Below are positions 34,395 through 41,993 of a stretch of DNA of 64,000 nt, piece after piece. Position 1 is the stretch's first letter. Every line of letters begins with the position of its first letter. The stretch is from Trichothermofontia sichuanensis B231 (GTDB lineage: Bacteria > Cyanobacteriota > Cyanobacteriia > B231): the NCBI RefSeq assembly GCF_026240635.1, contig NZ_CP110848.1, positions 4,359,741 through 4,423,740 on the forward strand. Reading direction: 5' to 3'. Under the pieces are notes generated by a model, which did not search any database, had not been told where the DNA came from, and saw only the letters and a list, made by a program, of their open reading frames with translations. The translations under genes and the position numbers were made by a program.

Positions 34395-34509
34395 GGCTCT
34401 CTTGAGTTTATGGTGGGGGCGCTACGCGCCCCCACCATAAACTCAACGTTTCCGATCATTTATTTGTAGTTGCTGATACTGTTTACCCCAAAATCCCAGA
34501 AGAGCCAAA
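34395..34509 (+). repeat. ~113-bp palindromic-cap element, copy 2
   Basis: It begins GGCTCTCTTGAG and ends CCCAGAAGAGCC. The central palindrome is perfect: GAGTTTATGGTGGGGGCGC faces its complement around TA/C. The arm CATTTATTTGTAGTTGCTGA is shared with copy 1. It starts 17 bp after the pntB stop codon (in pntB orientation) and precedes the terminator. Confidence 0.85.
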
Positions 34510-34525
34510 ATACTGAGGTTAAAGT

Positions 34526-35944
34526 CTAGAGTTGCTTAACTTCTGCAACCAGCTTGGAAACCATATCTTTGGCATTACCAAAGAGCATCAAGGTCTTGTC
34601 CTTATAGAACAGGCTATTATCCACCCCAGCAAAGCCCGTACTCATCCCCCGCTTGATCACGATCGTATGTTGGGCACGATCGACATCCAGGATAGGCATC
34701 CCATAAATCGGGCTACTGGGATCTTCCCGGGCTGCCGGATTGACCACATCATTGGCCCCAATGACCAGAGCCACATCTACCCGTTCAAATTCCGGGTTGA
34801 TATCGTCCATATCATAAAGCTGGGTATAGGGGACATTGGCTTCGGCCAGTAGCACATTCATGTGACCAGGCATCCGTCCAGCGACGGGGTGAATCGCGTA
34901 CTTAACATCAACCCCTAGACGCTCCAGTTGATCCGCCAGTTCTCGCACGGAATGCTGGGCCTGGGCTACGGCCATCCCATAACCGGGCACAATCACCACC
35001 GATCGCGCATAGCCCAGCATCATCGCCCCTTCTTCCGGATCGATCGTATGGACCACCCGATCGGTTTGACCCCCAGCGCCGGCTGCCGCAGTTCCCTCAC
35101 TGGTACCAAAGGCACTGAACAGGACATTGGCCAGCGATCGATTCATTGCCTTACACATAATGTTGGTCAGGATCAACCCCGACGCTCCCACCAGTGCCCC
35201 AGCAATGATCAGCATATTGTTATACAAAATGAACCCGGCGGCACTGGCTGCCAACCCTGAATAGGAATTGAGCAGCGAAATCACCACCGGCATATCGGCC
35301 CCGCCGATCGGGATCACAAACAGAACCCCCAGGATCAGGGAAATCGCCACCAGCCCCCAGAACACGTTCAAGCTGTAGGGATGGATCAGTAGGTAGAGAC
35401 TGCCCACCACAAACCCAGCCAGCAGAAGCGCATTCACCGGCTGCTGCAACGGGAAGGTAATCGGCGCACCGGTAATGAGTCCCTGGAGTTTGGCAAAGGC
35501 CATCAGGCTACCCGTGAAGGTGACTCCCCCAATCAGAACCCCCAGGCAGATGGTCAGGTTGGCATCCAAGGGAACACTAGCGGTCCCCTGTAAACGCCAG
35601 AACTCGGCAATGGCGATCAGGGCAGAGGCTGCCCCCCCTAACCCATTGAGAATTCCCACCATCTGTGGCATATCAGTCATCGCCACGGTTTTGGCAATCA
35701 CTAATCCAATCAGAGAGCCGATGAGAATCCCCACCAGCACCATTTCATAGTTCACCACCTGCCGATCCAGCAACGTGGCAATGATCGCGATCGCCATCCC
35801 CACCGCCGCAAGTCCATTGCCCTGCCGCGCCGTTGCCGGGGAACCCAATTGCTTGAGACCAAAAATAAACAGAGAGGCAGCCAGCAAATAACTCAGTTGA
35901 ATGCCAGTCGGCAAAAATTCATTCAGGGTGCTCAGGACACTCAT
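34526..35944 (-). CDS. pntB: NAD(P) transhydrogenase subunit beta
   Basis: PntB carries most membrane helices and the NADP(H)-binding domain III of the proton-pumping transhydrogenase, which reduces NADP+ with NADH driven by proton flow. The 472-residue protein has eight to nine N-terminal helices with GNGLAAVGMAIAII, GILNGLGGAASALIA and PVVISLLNSYSGLAASAAGF. The NADP domain follows, with VIVPGYGMAVAQAQHSVRELAD, AIHPVAGRMPGHMNVLLAEA, VALVIGANDVVNPAA and VIKRGMSTGFAGVDNSLFY. All key motifs are present. The start overlaps the pntA2 stop by 4 bp (ATGA type), showing translational coupling. In cyanobacteria the complex is in the thylakoid membrane. Confidence 0.96.
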   Translation of the reverse strand: MSVLSTLNEFLPTGIQLSYLLAASLFIFGLKQLGSPATARQGNGLAAVGMAIAIIATLLDRQVVNYEMVLVGILIGSLIGLVIAKTVAMTDMPQMVGILNGLGGAASALIAIAEFWRLQGTASVPLDANLTICLGVLIGGVTFTGSLMAFAKLQGLITGAPITFPLQQPVNALLLAGFVVGSLYLLIHPYSLNVFWGLVAISLILGVLFVIPIGGADMPVVISLLNSYSGLAASAAGFILYNNMLIIAGALVGASGLILTNIMCKAMNRSLANVLFSAFGTSEGTAAAGAGGQTDRVVHTIDPEEGAMMLGYARSVVIVPGYGMAVAQAQHSVRELADQLERLGVDVKYAIHPVAGRMPGHMNVLLAEANVPYTQLYDMDDINPEFERVDVALVIGANDVVNPAAREDPSSPIYGMPILDVDRAQHTIVIKRGMSTGFAGVDNSLFYKDKTLMLFGNAKDMVSKLVAEVKQL

Positions 35945-36234
35945 GCCTTGACCTCTTTCTTCTTAAACATTTGCAACATGCGATCGGTGACCAGGAAGCC
36001 CCCCACCACATTGACCGTGGCCAGGATCACCGCTAACAGGCCCAGGGCCACGGGAAGGTTCCAATCCCGCGCCCCCGCCACCAGTAGTGCCCCCACCACC
36101 GCAATCCCGGAGATGGCATTCGCCCCGGACATCAGCGGCGTATGGAGGGTCGGCGGCACCTTGTTAATCACCTCAAAGCCCACAAAGGCGGCCAGCACAA
36201 ACACAACTAAACTCGTAATCAATGCTTCGGGCAT
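35941..36234 (-). CDS. pntA2: NAD(P) transhydrogenase subunit alpha part 2
   Basis: The 97-residue protein has three membrane helices: ALITSLVVFVLAAFVGFEVI, the TLHTPLMSGANAISGIAVVGALLVA stretch and ALGLLAVILATVNVVGGFLVTDRM. The last ends MFKKKEVKA. This is domain IIa, split off from the soluble alpha part as is usual in cyanobacteria and other bacteria with three-subunit enzymes. PNT HTPLMSGANAISGI is the conserved family motif. It lies 71 bp after pntA1 and overlaps pntB by 4 bp. Confidence 0.95.
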   Translation of the reverse strand: MPEALITSLVVFVLAAFVGFEVINKVPPTLHTPLMSGANAISGIAVVGALLVAGARDWNLPVALGLLAVILATVNVVGGFLVTDRMLQMFKKKEVKA

Positions 36235-36305
36235 GATGCGTCATGACTCCTTTGGGAACGCTCTGGTTAAACACTTTGCTTCAACACCAGGGTTAACCCC
36301 CCTGG

Positions 36306-37478
36306 TTAACCAACCGCAGACGGCTGGTTATGGACCGCTGCCAATTCATCCCGCACCCGCTGATTAGTTACCTGACCCGCATGGGCCACGCAGGTATTGC
36401 GGATGATGTCATCCTCGAAGTTGAGGTTGAGGGCCTGATCCTTGATCAGCAATTGCAGGAGAGCCGCCAGGTTTTTGGCATACATCTGACTGGCATGAAC
36501 GGGCATGGCTGCGGCCAAATTGATCGGGCCAATAATCGTAACCCCATTACGCTTGACATCCTTCCCCGGTTCCGTACAGGCACAGTTGCCCCCCTGCTCT
36601 GCTGCCAGATCCACTAGGACTGCGCCGGGTTTCATTTGCTCCACCATTGCCTCAGTCACCAGGATGGGCGCACGGCGACCCTGGACCTGTGCTGCGGTAA
36701 TCACCACATCCGACTGGGCCACATGGGCAGTGATGACTTCCCGTTCCTTTTGCTTGGCCGCTTCCGAGAGTTCACAGGCATACCCCCCCTCGGCACAGGT
36801 TTCCTCATCCAGTTCCACTTCAACAAACCGCGCCCCCAGGCTTTGCACCTCTTCCTTCACTTCCGGGCGGATATCAAACCCCTCAACGACTGCCCCCAAC
36901 CGACGGGCAGTGGCGATCGCCTGTAACCCCGCGACCCCCGCCCCCATCACCAATACTTTGGCCGGGGGGATCGTCCCGGCTGCTGTGGTTAACATCGGGA
37001 AAAACTTAGGCGAGACCGTAGCTGCAATCAGGACCGCCTTGTATCCGACCACCGACGCTTGCGATGAGAGGGCATCCATGCTCTGAGCGCGGGTGGTGCG
37101 CGGGATCATTTCCATCGCAAAGGTGGTGATCTGGCGCTCGGCAAGGGCCTGGATGCGCTGAGGATTCCCCAAGGGATTCAGAAAGCCAATCAGCACTGCT
37201 CCTGGCTTGAGGCGATCGGCCTCCCATCCCCCCTCTGGCAAGCCCTGGGGTGGATTCAGCTTCAGGAGAATATCCGCCTGGGACCAGAGGCTATAAGCAT
37301 CCGGAACAATGGTCGCACCCACAGCGGCATAGGCCTCATCACTAAAAAAGGCCCGATCGCCCGCCCCACTTTCAACCAACACTTCGATCCCTTGCTTGAC
37401 CAGCCGTCCGGCCACCTCTGGAACCAAGGCCACGCGGTTTTCACCCACCGCTATTTCTTTCGCAACTGCAACTTTCAT
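36306..37478 (-). CDS. pntA1: NAD(P) transhydrogenase subunit alpha part 1
   Basis: The 390-residue soluble NAD(H)-binding domain I. The alanine-dehydrogenase-like N-terminal half includes ENRVALVPEVAGRLVKQG and QASVVGYKAVL. The NAD Rossmann motif is KVLVMGAGVAGLQAIATARRLGAVVEGFDIR, and the conserved DVVITAAQVQGRRAPILVTE and GAVLVDLAAEQGGNC follow. The three genes are in the order A1-A2-B on the minus strand and form one operon ending at the terminator at 34337-34363. The gene has its own 5' region of about 1 kb that is free of genes. Confidence 0.95.
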   Translation of the reverse strand: MKVAVAKEIAVGENRVALVPEVAGRLVKQGIEVLVESGAGDRAFFSDEAYAAVGATIVPDAYSLWSQADILLKLNPPQGLPEGGWEADRLKPGAVLIGFLNPLGNPQRIQALAERQITTFAMEMIPRTTRAQSMDALSSQASVVGYKAVLIAATVSPKFFPMLTTAAGTIPPAKVLVMGAGVAGLQAIATARRLGAVVEGFDIRPEVKEEVQSLGARFVEVELDEETCAEGGYACELSEAAKQKEREVITAHVAQSDVVITAAQVQGRRAPILVTEAMVEQMKPGAVLVDLAAEQGGNCACTEPGKDVKRNGVTIIGPINLAAAMPVHASQMYAKNLAALLQLLIKDQALNLNFEDDIIRNTCVAHAGQVTNQRVRDELAAVHNQPSAVG

Positions 37479-37977
37479 CGGGTCTCCCTTTGCTCACTTG
37501 CTTCGCTTAGACATCGCTAAGGTATCCAGGTAGTCAGATCCACTGACCTACCCCTTCACCAACCACGAACGATCCTAACCACGGGCGAGATCCGGGCTAT
37601 GGACAATCGGGGTTGTCTAAAACCCTTGGGACTTGTCTTGCATAGTAGGACGATCCCCTGATTCTAAATGGGGATCTTTACCTTGTTTTCAGGTTGTTTC
37701 ATGGCTTGGAGACCTGTTGATTCAGTCGTCACCCAACTCCATCACAAAATCTGTATTTTTTCTTTAATTTTCTTCAAGGAGATTGTTCTAAAAAAAGTAT
37801 CGTGAGACATCAACTAACTAGCAACTAACTAGCAACGAGCTAGTTATTAGCATTAGCAGCGTTATGAGCAGCTTGCCAAACTAGGTCTCAGAGTGCAGAT
37901 TCTTGAGAACCTCAGCAATTTTGTTGAAAGTTTCATCAAAGTCCTAAATTAAAGTCTTAAACAAGAGTTATAGTTAT

Positions 37978-38071
37978 TTCAGATTAGAAAGAGATGTTTA
38001 AGCCTCTGTCCCAGAGCAGGAGAGAGGTTGGGGGTGAAGGTACTGTTTCAGCCTAAATTGCAATGACTGTA
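37978..38071. repeat. ~105-bp interspersed element, copy 4 (variant left end)
   Basis: It starts TATAGTTATTTCAGATTAG and AGAGATGTTTAAGCC, then the hairpin CTGTCCCAGAGCAGGAGAG and GTTGGGGGTGAAGG. It ends TTTCAGCCTAAATTGCAATGACTGTA. The right end matches copies 1-3. The left end matches only copy 5, so there are two subtypes. Confidence 0.75.
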
Positions 38072-38313
38072 ACATTTGAGTCCGGAGCCTTATCTACAGC
38101 CCCCCCAAGCATAAAGTACCGTTTTACATCGGTAGGATAGGTACCTTATAAACAGTTTCGAGGTAAAGCGTTTCGAGGGCTAGAGAGACAAACACTCAAA
38201 CTAAAAATTCCCCACAATTATCGCCAGATCGATCACCGTGGGGAAAGTTAACTTGAACGAGAATGTTTTCTGCAGCAAGAATTTATCCTAAATACAGCCT
38301 TTAATACAGCCTT

Positions 38314-38500
38314 TACAGCCTTTACCTTAATCCTAAAGTCCAGCTTTACCGGGGTAGGCTGGGTGCAGCCCACAGGTGTGGTCCTCACCCTAAATCCCTC
38401 TCCCAGAACGGGGGAGGGACTTGAAAATCCGGCTCCCCTTCTCCCAAATAGGGAGAAGGGGTTGGGGATGAGGGCTGCCGGTCGGATCGAGAATAAGGGT
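38314..38500 (-). mobile_element. MITE-like element, copy D (one end missing)
   Basis: It begins TACAGCCTTTACCTTAATCC and has the same interior in inverted orientation, but instead of the second tip it fades at about 38500, directly before a gene's stop codon. Just before the tip, AATACAGCCTTT occurs twice more (38292-38313), as if the end had been duplicated. Confidence 0.7.
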
Positions 38501-38510
38501 TAGGCTAAAG

Positions 38511-39410
38511 TTATTGAACCTGATAATAGGCTTGGGGACCACTCCAGACATTATCCATCATTTGGCCAAAGATGAGGGGTTGATCCGTATTGGCCAGCCG
38601 TGTTTCACTGCGCGTATCGACGGACCACAGGGGCCAGCTTTCATCCCCCAACTCCCCAGCTTGGAAAAGCACCCGATCGGGATGTTCCTGACTCCAGCCC
38701 AGCAGAATGGCATTGCTATACATCATCCGCGTAGGCGCAACCGTAACCGCTTGACCACTCCGTCGTTCCCAAATCACGGCATAGTCAGACGCATCCGAGG
38801 TATTAAAGAATCCCTCAAACTGGCGGGCTAGCAAGCGATCGCTATTCTCACTCCAGGCGATCGGCACAATCATAGAAATAGCACCGGGTTGCTCTGCTTC
38901 CCGATTGGGTGTGCGGGGATTCGTAGCCAGAGGCGAGGTAGCGGTCACAACCTGTAAGTCACCTGTTCTGAGGTTTTCCAGGAACATCACACTACTCACT
39001 CGGCTACGATACATCTCCGGTTGTACTTGCATCTGGAGACGGCTATAGGCTGCATAGTTCCCGTCGGGGGAGACAAGGGATCGACTCCGGTAATAGCGTA
39101 AGCCTGCCCCCTGACTGGAACTCACCTCATTTTGAGTCGCCAACACCCAATTCCAGGGAACCGGATGGGGGCTATTCAGGGGATCGAGTTGGACCGATGA
39201 TTCCATCATGGCGGGGGCAGCAAGGGCGGACGGTGAGGCAGGGGTCGTTGCGGGATGACTGGATTCACTGGCGGGGGAAGTTGTCACATCTGGTTTAGCA
39301 AGGGCACCTTGACTCCCGATTAAGATGCCGGGTACCCACAGAAGGGCAACGGCTAACCCCAAACACGACTGAATTCGACCCCGGAGAGCATGAATGGTAA
39401 ATTTAAGCAT
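38511..39410 (-). CDS. Secreted hypothetical protein, beta-propeller-like
   Basis: The 299-residue precursor has an N-terminal signal peptide (LGLAVALLWVPGILIGSQGALA, cleaved near ALA-KPD) and an Ala/Ser/Pro-rich linker to about residue 80. The mature domain has repeating strand patterns with SPDGNYAAYSRLQMQV, WSENSDRLLARQFEGFF and LGWSQEHPDRVLFQAG, like the blades of a WD40 or TolB-like propeller. I cannot assign a function; the likely location is periplasm. Start: ATG 39410, with TTG one codon earlier. The stop codon lies at the degraded end of MITE copy D. Same-strand neighbours are far away. Confidence 0.65.
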   Translation of the reverse strand: MLKFTIHALRGRIQSCLGLAVALLWVPGILIGSQGALAKPDVTTSPASESSHPATTPASPSALAAPAMMESSVQLDPLNSPHPVPWNWVLATQNEVSSSQGAGLRYYRSRSLVSPDGNYAAYSRLQMQVQPEMYRSRVSSVMFLENLRTGDLQVVTATSPLATNPRTPNREAEQPGAISMIVPIAWSENSDRLLARQFEGFFNTSDASDYAVIWERRSGQAVTVAPTRMMYSNAILLGWSQEHPDRVLFQAGELGDESWPLWSVDTRSETRLANTDQPLIFGQMMDNVWSGPQAYYQVQ

Positions 39411-39721
39411 CAAAACACAATCTCTAGACGGCAGCTTTTAGTGTGAGCAGCGACGCCAGAAAGAGCAGGTTAATAATTTCGGCTTCCTTTTTATGTATAG
39501 CAAGTTGATCCAGATAGACCAAAGCTGTTGATTAAAGTTTGCCCATAACCTTAGCATTTCTTCACGATCGCCCGGTTGATTGTGGATTGGCGCAGAATGG
39601 CGAGTATTCTTTCACGCTTGGTGCGATCGAGTAGACGGTATCCGAGCGATTGCCCCCCACGCTTCCCTGGCCCTGTGTCTGATAATCTAGAGAACGTAAC
39701 GAAACCTTACAGAACGCAGTT
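39411..39721. other. Divergent intergenic region before ndhN
   Basis: This 311-bp region serves as promoter space for ndhN and the secreted protein gene. I see no repeat element or RNA gene. Confidence 0.45.
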
Positions 39722-40198
39722 ATGGCACTCCTCACCACCGGTAAGCGCTTTATTCGAGACCTGGAAGCTAACGGTGCTTTAGGGCTATACATCCCCCTGG
39801 AAGGCGGCTTTGAAGGTCGCTATCAACGCCGATTGCGCAATGCAGGCTATCCAAGCATTCACCTTTCTGCCAAGGGATTGGGGGATTTGTCAGCTTATCT
39901 GATGGGCGTGCATGGGGTACGTCCACCGCATCTGGGTAAAAAGACTGTGGGTAAGGATGCGGCAGTGGGCAATGTGTATTTTGTGCCGCCGATCGTGGGG
40001 ATGCACCTGGAACAACTGCCCTCGCAGGCGAAGGGGCTAATCCTCTGGTTAATCGAAGGCTATGTCTTGAGCGAACAGGAACTGGCCTATCTCGCCGCGT
40101 TGCCCAGTTTGGAACCCCGCCTGAAGGTTGTGGTCGAGATGGGAGGGGAACGCAGCTTTACCTGGAAGCCTTTGAAGACGCTCTTAGCGGCTGCCTGA
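39722..40198 (+). CDS. ndhN: NAD(P)H-quinone oxidoreductase subunit N
   Basis: NdhN is a peripheral subunit of cyanobacterial and plastid NDH-1, which takes electrons from ferredoxin to plastoquinone in cyclic electron flow and respiration. The 158-residue protein matches the family from end to end: MALLTTGKRFIRDLEANGAL, then LYIPLEGGFEGRYQRRLRNAGY, LGDLSAYLMGVHGVRPPHLG, VYFVPPIVGMHLEQLP and GLILWLIEGYVLSEQEL. It has no membrane helix, as expected for the stromal-side connecting domain. The gene is alone; other ndh genes are not in the window. Confidence 0.95.
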   Translation: MALLTTGKRFIRDLEANGALGLYIPLEGGFEGRYQRRLRNAGYPSIHLSAKGLGDLSAYLMGVHGVRPPHLGKKTVGKDAAVGNVYFVPPIVGMHLEQLPSQAKGLILWLIEGYVLSEQELAYLAALPSLEPRLKVVVEMGGERSFTWKPLKTLLAAA

Positions 40199-40310
40199 CT
40201 CTATTCCAGGTTAATGAATCGAGTCGATTTGTCTCCAGTGGTAAACTGAAGCCTAGGCGGCGGCTTGTCGACGCTACCAGCCGCCCATCACTGATTGGGT
40301 AATCTTACTT

Positions 40311-40428
40311 GTGTGACTCTCACCCTAAATCCTTCGCCCAGAACGCGAGAGGGACTTGTCAATCCGGATCCCCTTCGCCCTTTTTGGGGAGAAGGGATAA
40401 GGGCCGCATGTTGCCCAACTGAGATGCT
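40311..40428 (-). repeat. Repeat element with AGCATCTCAGTTGGG end
   Basis: On the minus strand it starts AGCATCTCAGTTGGGCAACA, runs through CTTATCCCTTCTCC and GGGCGAAGGGGATCCGG, and ends near GGATTTAGGGTGAGAG. The same tip occurs at 25411. It lies in the 343-bp gap between ndhN and the Nif11-type gene. Confidence 0.7.
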
Positions 40429-40541
40429 CCCCACTGATTGGCTGGTGGCTAATTTGTAACTACTTGAAATATTGAACCGCAACAGCATCCGCTATTCTGA
40501 AAATGGGTTCCTTTGTTTTGTAGCTTGAGCTACCGTTTACT

Positions 40542-40832
40542 ATGTCTAAAGATAATGTCTTTCGATTCTTTTCCAAGGCAGCTAAAAATGATCAGTTAAA
40601 AGATAAGCTGCAAACGGTGACAAGTCCGGCGGATCTGGTTAGCTTAGGCAAAGAGGAGGGGTTAGAATTTTCCTCAGAGCATGTGGACGAGGTGATTGGA
40701 GAATTAAAGGAGCAACCGGATTTCTTCCGATCGCTAGCTGCTGCTGTTTTAGAGGTTTTTACCCCTTCCCATGATGACTACCCGGAAGTGGGCGTACAAC
40801 CTTTTAGCGGTGATCCCAATCCCCATCCCTAA
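40542..40832 (+). CDS. Nif11-domain protein
   Basis: The 96-residue protein has a Nif11-type domain at residues 1-65: DNVFRFFSKAAKNDQLKDKLQTV, then SPADLVSLGKEEGLEFSSEHVDEVI. In many cyanobacteria such domains are leaders of ribosomal peptide natural products, but others are stand-alone proteins of unknown role. Here the C-terminal ~30 residues (FTPSHDDYPEVGVQPFSGDPNPHP) contain no Cys and no Gly-Gly cleavage site before them, and no LanM or other modifying enzyme is nearby. A peptide-precursor role is therefore not supported. The window has no nif genes. The gene is probably monocistronic. Confidence 0.8.
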   Translation: MSKDNVFRFFSKAAKNDQLKDKLQTVTSPADLVSLGKEEGLEFSSEHVDEVIGELKEQPDFFRSLAAAVLEVFTPSHDDYPEVGVQPFSGDPNPHP

Positions 40833-40951
40833 AGGTTCAAGGACGGTTGGTTCTGGAGATTCCCAAACGCAATCCTCTCCCGTTGAGGGAGCACCTCACG
40901 ACAGGCTCAAGCGAGAGTGCTGGCAGGTTCACGGCTCTGGTCGGGGCTACG

Positions 40952-41236
40952 TCAGGCTCCAGTCGAGGATGCCTGCCTCTGATCTGTTTCTGTGGCTGAG
41001 GTTACGGCAGATGTTACGGCGGTTTCCGGAAAGCTAACGTCTTCGCAGAGGTCGGCGATCGCCCCCTCCCAGCCAATGCTGGTTAGGCAAATGCGATCGC
41101 CTTCGCTATAGGGATGCAATACCCATAAGCCCTCATTATTCCGGCGAAACACTTCTACTTGGGGGCGTATTTGGGAAATTAAAACGTATTCTTGCAAGCT
41201 TTCTAGGTGGCGATAGTCGGTGAACTTTGGGAAGCG
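40952..41236 (-). pseudogene. 3' remnant of a Uma2-family (DUF820) gene
   Basis: The minus strand encodes the last third of a Uma2-type protein: KFTDYRHLESLQEYVLISQI, then VEVFRRNNEGLWVLHPYSEGD and SIGWEGAIADLCEDVSF. The N-terminal two thirds, which hold the nuclease-like active site, are missing. The frame continues into unrelated sequence to 41428 and overlaps the neighbouring plus-strand Uma2 gene. Its first recognisable codon lies only about 4 bp from the start of that gene. It is most likely a dead fragment left by rearrangement. Uma2 proteins are PD-(D/E)XK-like and very abundant in cyanobacteria, with unknown biological role. Confidence 0.75.
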
Positions 41237-41239
41237 GCA

Positions 41240-41964
41240 ATGGCAGAGATGTGCAACCTGCCAACCGGTCTGGAGAGCAACGAACCCCCCTTGGAAAGTG
41301 ATCGACACCGAGAACAAATTGATCTCAAATTGATCTATTGATTCGACTTCTGCGCTGGTACTGGCGGGAAGGGCAGGCAACGCCTCCCCCCAATTACCGG
41401 GCTGATTATTATGTTTCGGGAAACACAACGATTTACTACAGCCTAGACCAGCAGCAAGCGAGAAAGTTTCGTGGGCCGGATTTCTTCGTCGTCCTGGGTG
41501 TCGAGAATCGCCTGCGTAAGAGTTGGATCGTTTGGCAAGAGCAGGGCCAATATCCCCATGTGATTATTGAATTACTCTCACCCGCCACTGCGAAGGTCGA
41601 TCGGGGCTTGAAAAAACAACTCTACCAGGATACGTTCCGCACACCGGAGTATTTCTGGTTTGACCCTAATACCTTGGAATTTGCTGGATTTTACCTAGTT
41701 GCCCGGACTTATCAGCCAATCGCAACGAATGACCAGGGTTGGCTGTGGAGTCAGCAGTTACAGCTCTATTTAGGCATCTATCAGGAGCAACGCCGGTTTT
41801 TTACCCCGACGGGTGAGTTAGTCCCCACACCAGAAGAGATGGCTGAAACTGAACGTCAACGGGCTAAATTTGCCCAACAGCAGGTCGATCTTGAACGCCA
41901 GCGCAATGAACGGCTCATGGCCCAATTACGTGTCCTGGGAGTTGATCCGGATCAGGCTGTCTAG
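41240..41964 (+). pseudogene. Uma2-family (DUF820) gene with an 11-bp frameshifting duplication
   Basis: The body at 41338-41964 encodes LLRWYWREGQATPPPNYRAD, VSGNTTIYYSLDQQQARKFRGPDFFVVLGV, then VIIELLSPATAKVDRGLKKQLYQ and EYFWFDP, all typical Uma2. The frame lacks a normal start. A second frame from ATG 41240 encodes LPTGLESNEPPLESDRHREQIDL, the expected N-terminus, then hits a stop. The two frames join perfectly if one copy of CAAATTGATCT (41315-41325 and 41326-41336) is removed, giving EQIDLLIRLL. The gene is thus a recent pseudogene, unless TTG 41338 is used. A C-terminal coiled coil (TERQRAKFAQQQVDLERQRNER) is present, as in many family members. Confidence 0.85.
41315..41336 (+). repeat. 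11-bp perfect tandem duplication
   Basis: CAAATTGATCT is repeated exactly twice. The added 11 bp shifts the reading frame of the Uma2 gene, as described above. Confidence 0.95.
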
Positions 41965-41993
41965 CTTGACAGCAACCGCCAGCCATTTGCAGT

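Larger units (their letters stand above)
37479..38510. other. 1-kb gene-free region upstream of pntA1
   Basis: No ORF is supported. Near 37810-37850 the string AACTAACTAGC occurs twice, followed by GAGCTAGTTATTAG, a partial inverted repeat. The two repeats 37978-38071 and 38314-38500 occupy the left-hand part toward the 38511 gene. The pnt promoter should lie at the low-GC stretch near 37700-37810. Confidence 0.5.

Noticed and set aside
35849-36367. 172-codon plus-strand ORF
   Set aside because: Antisense to the coupled pntA2/pntB genes; no motif.
36505-37086. 193-codon plus-strand ORF antisense to pntA1
   Set aside because: Its composition is what antisense of a GC-rich gene gives, no family motifs, no ribosome-binding site. 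pntA1 on the other strand is unambiguous.
40542-40832. RiPP precursor peptide cluster
   Set aside because: A Nif11 leader-like domain is there but no Gly-Gly, no Cys core and no modifying enzymes in the neighbourhood.
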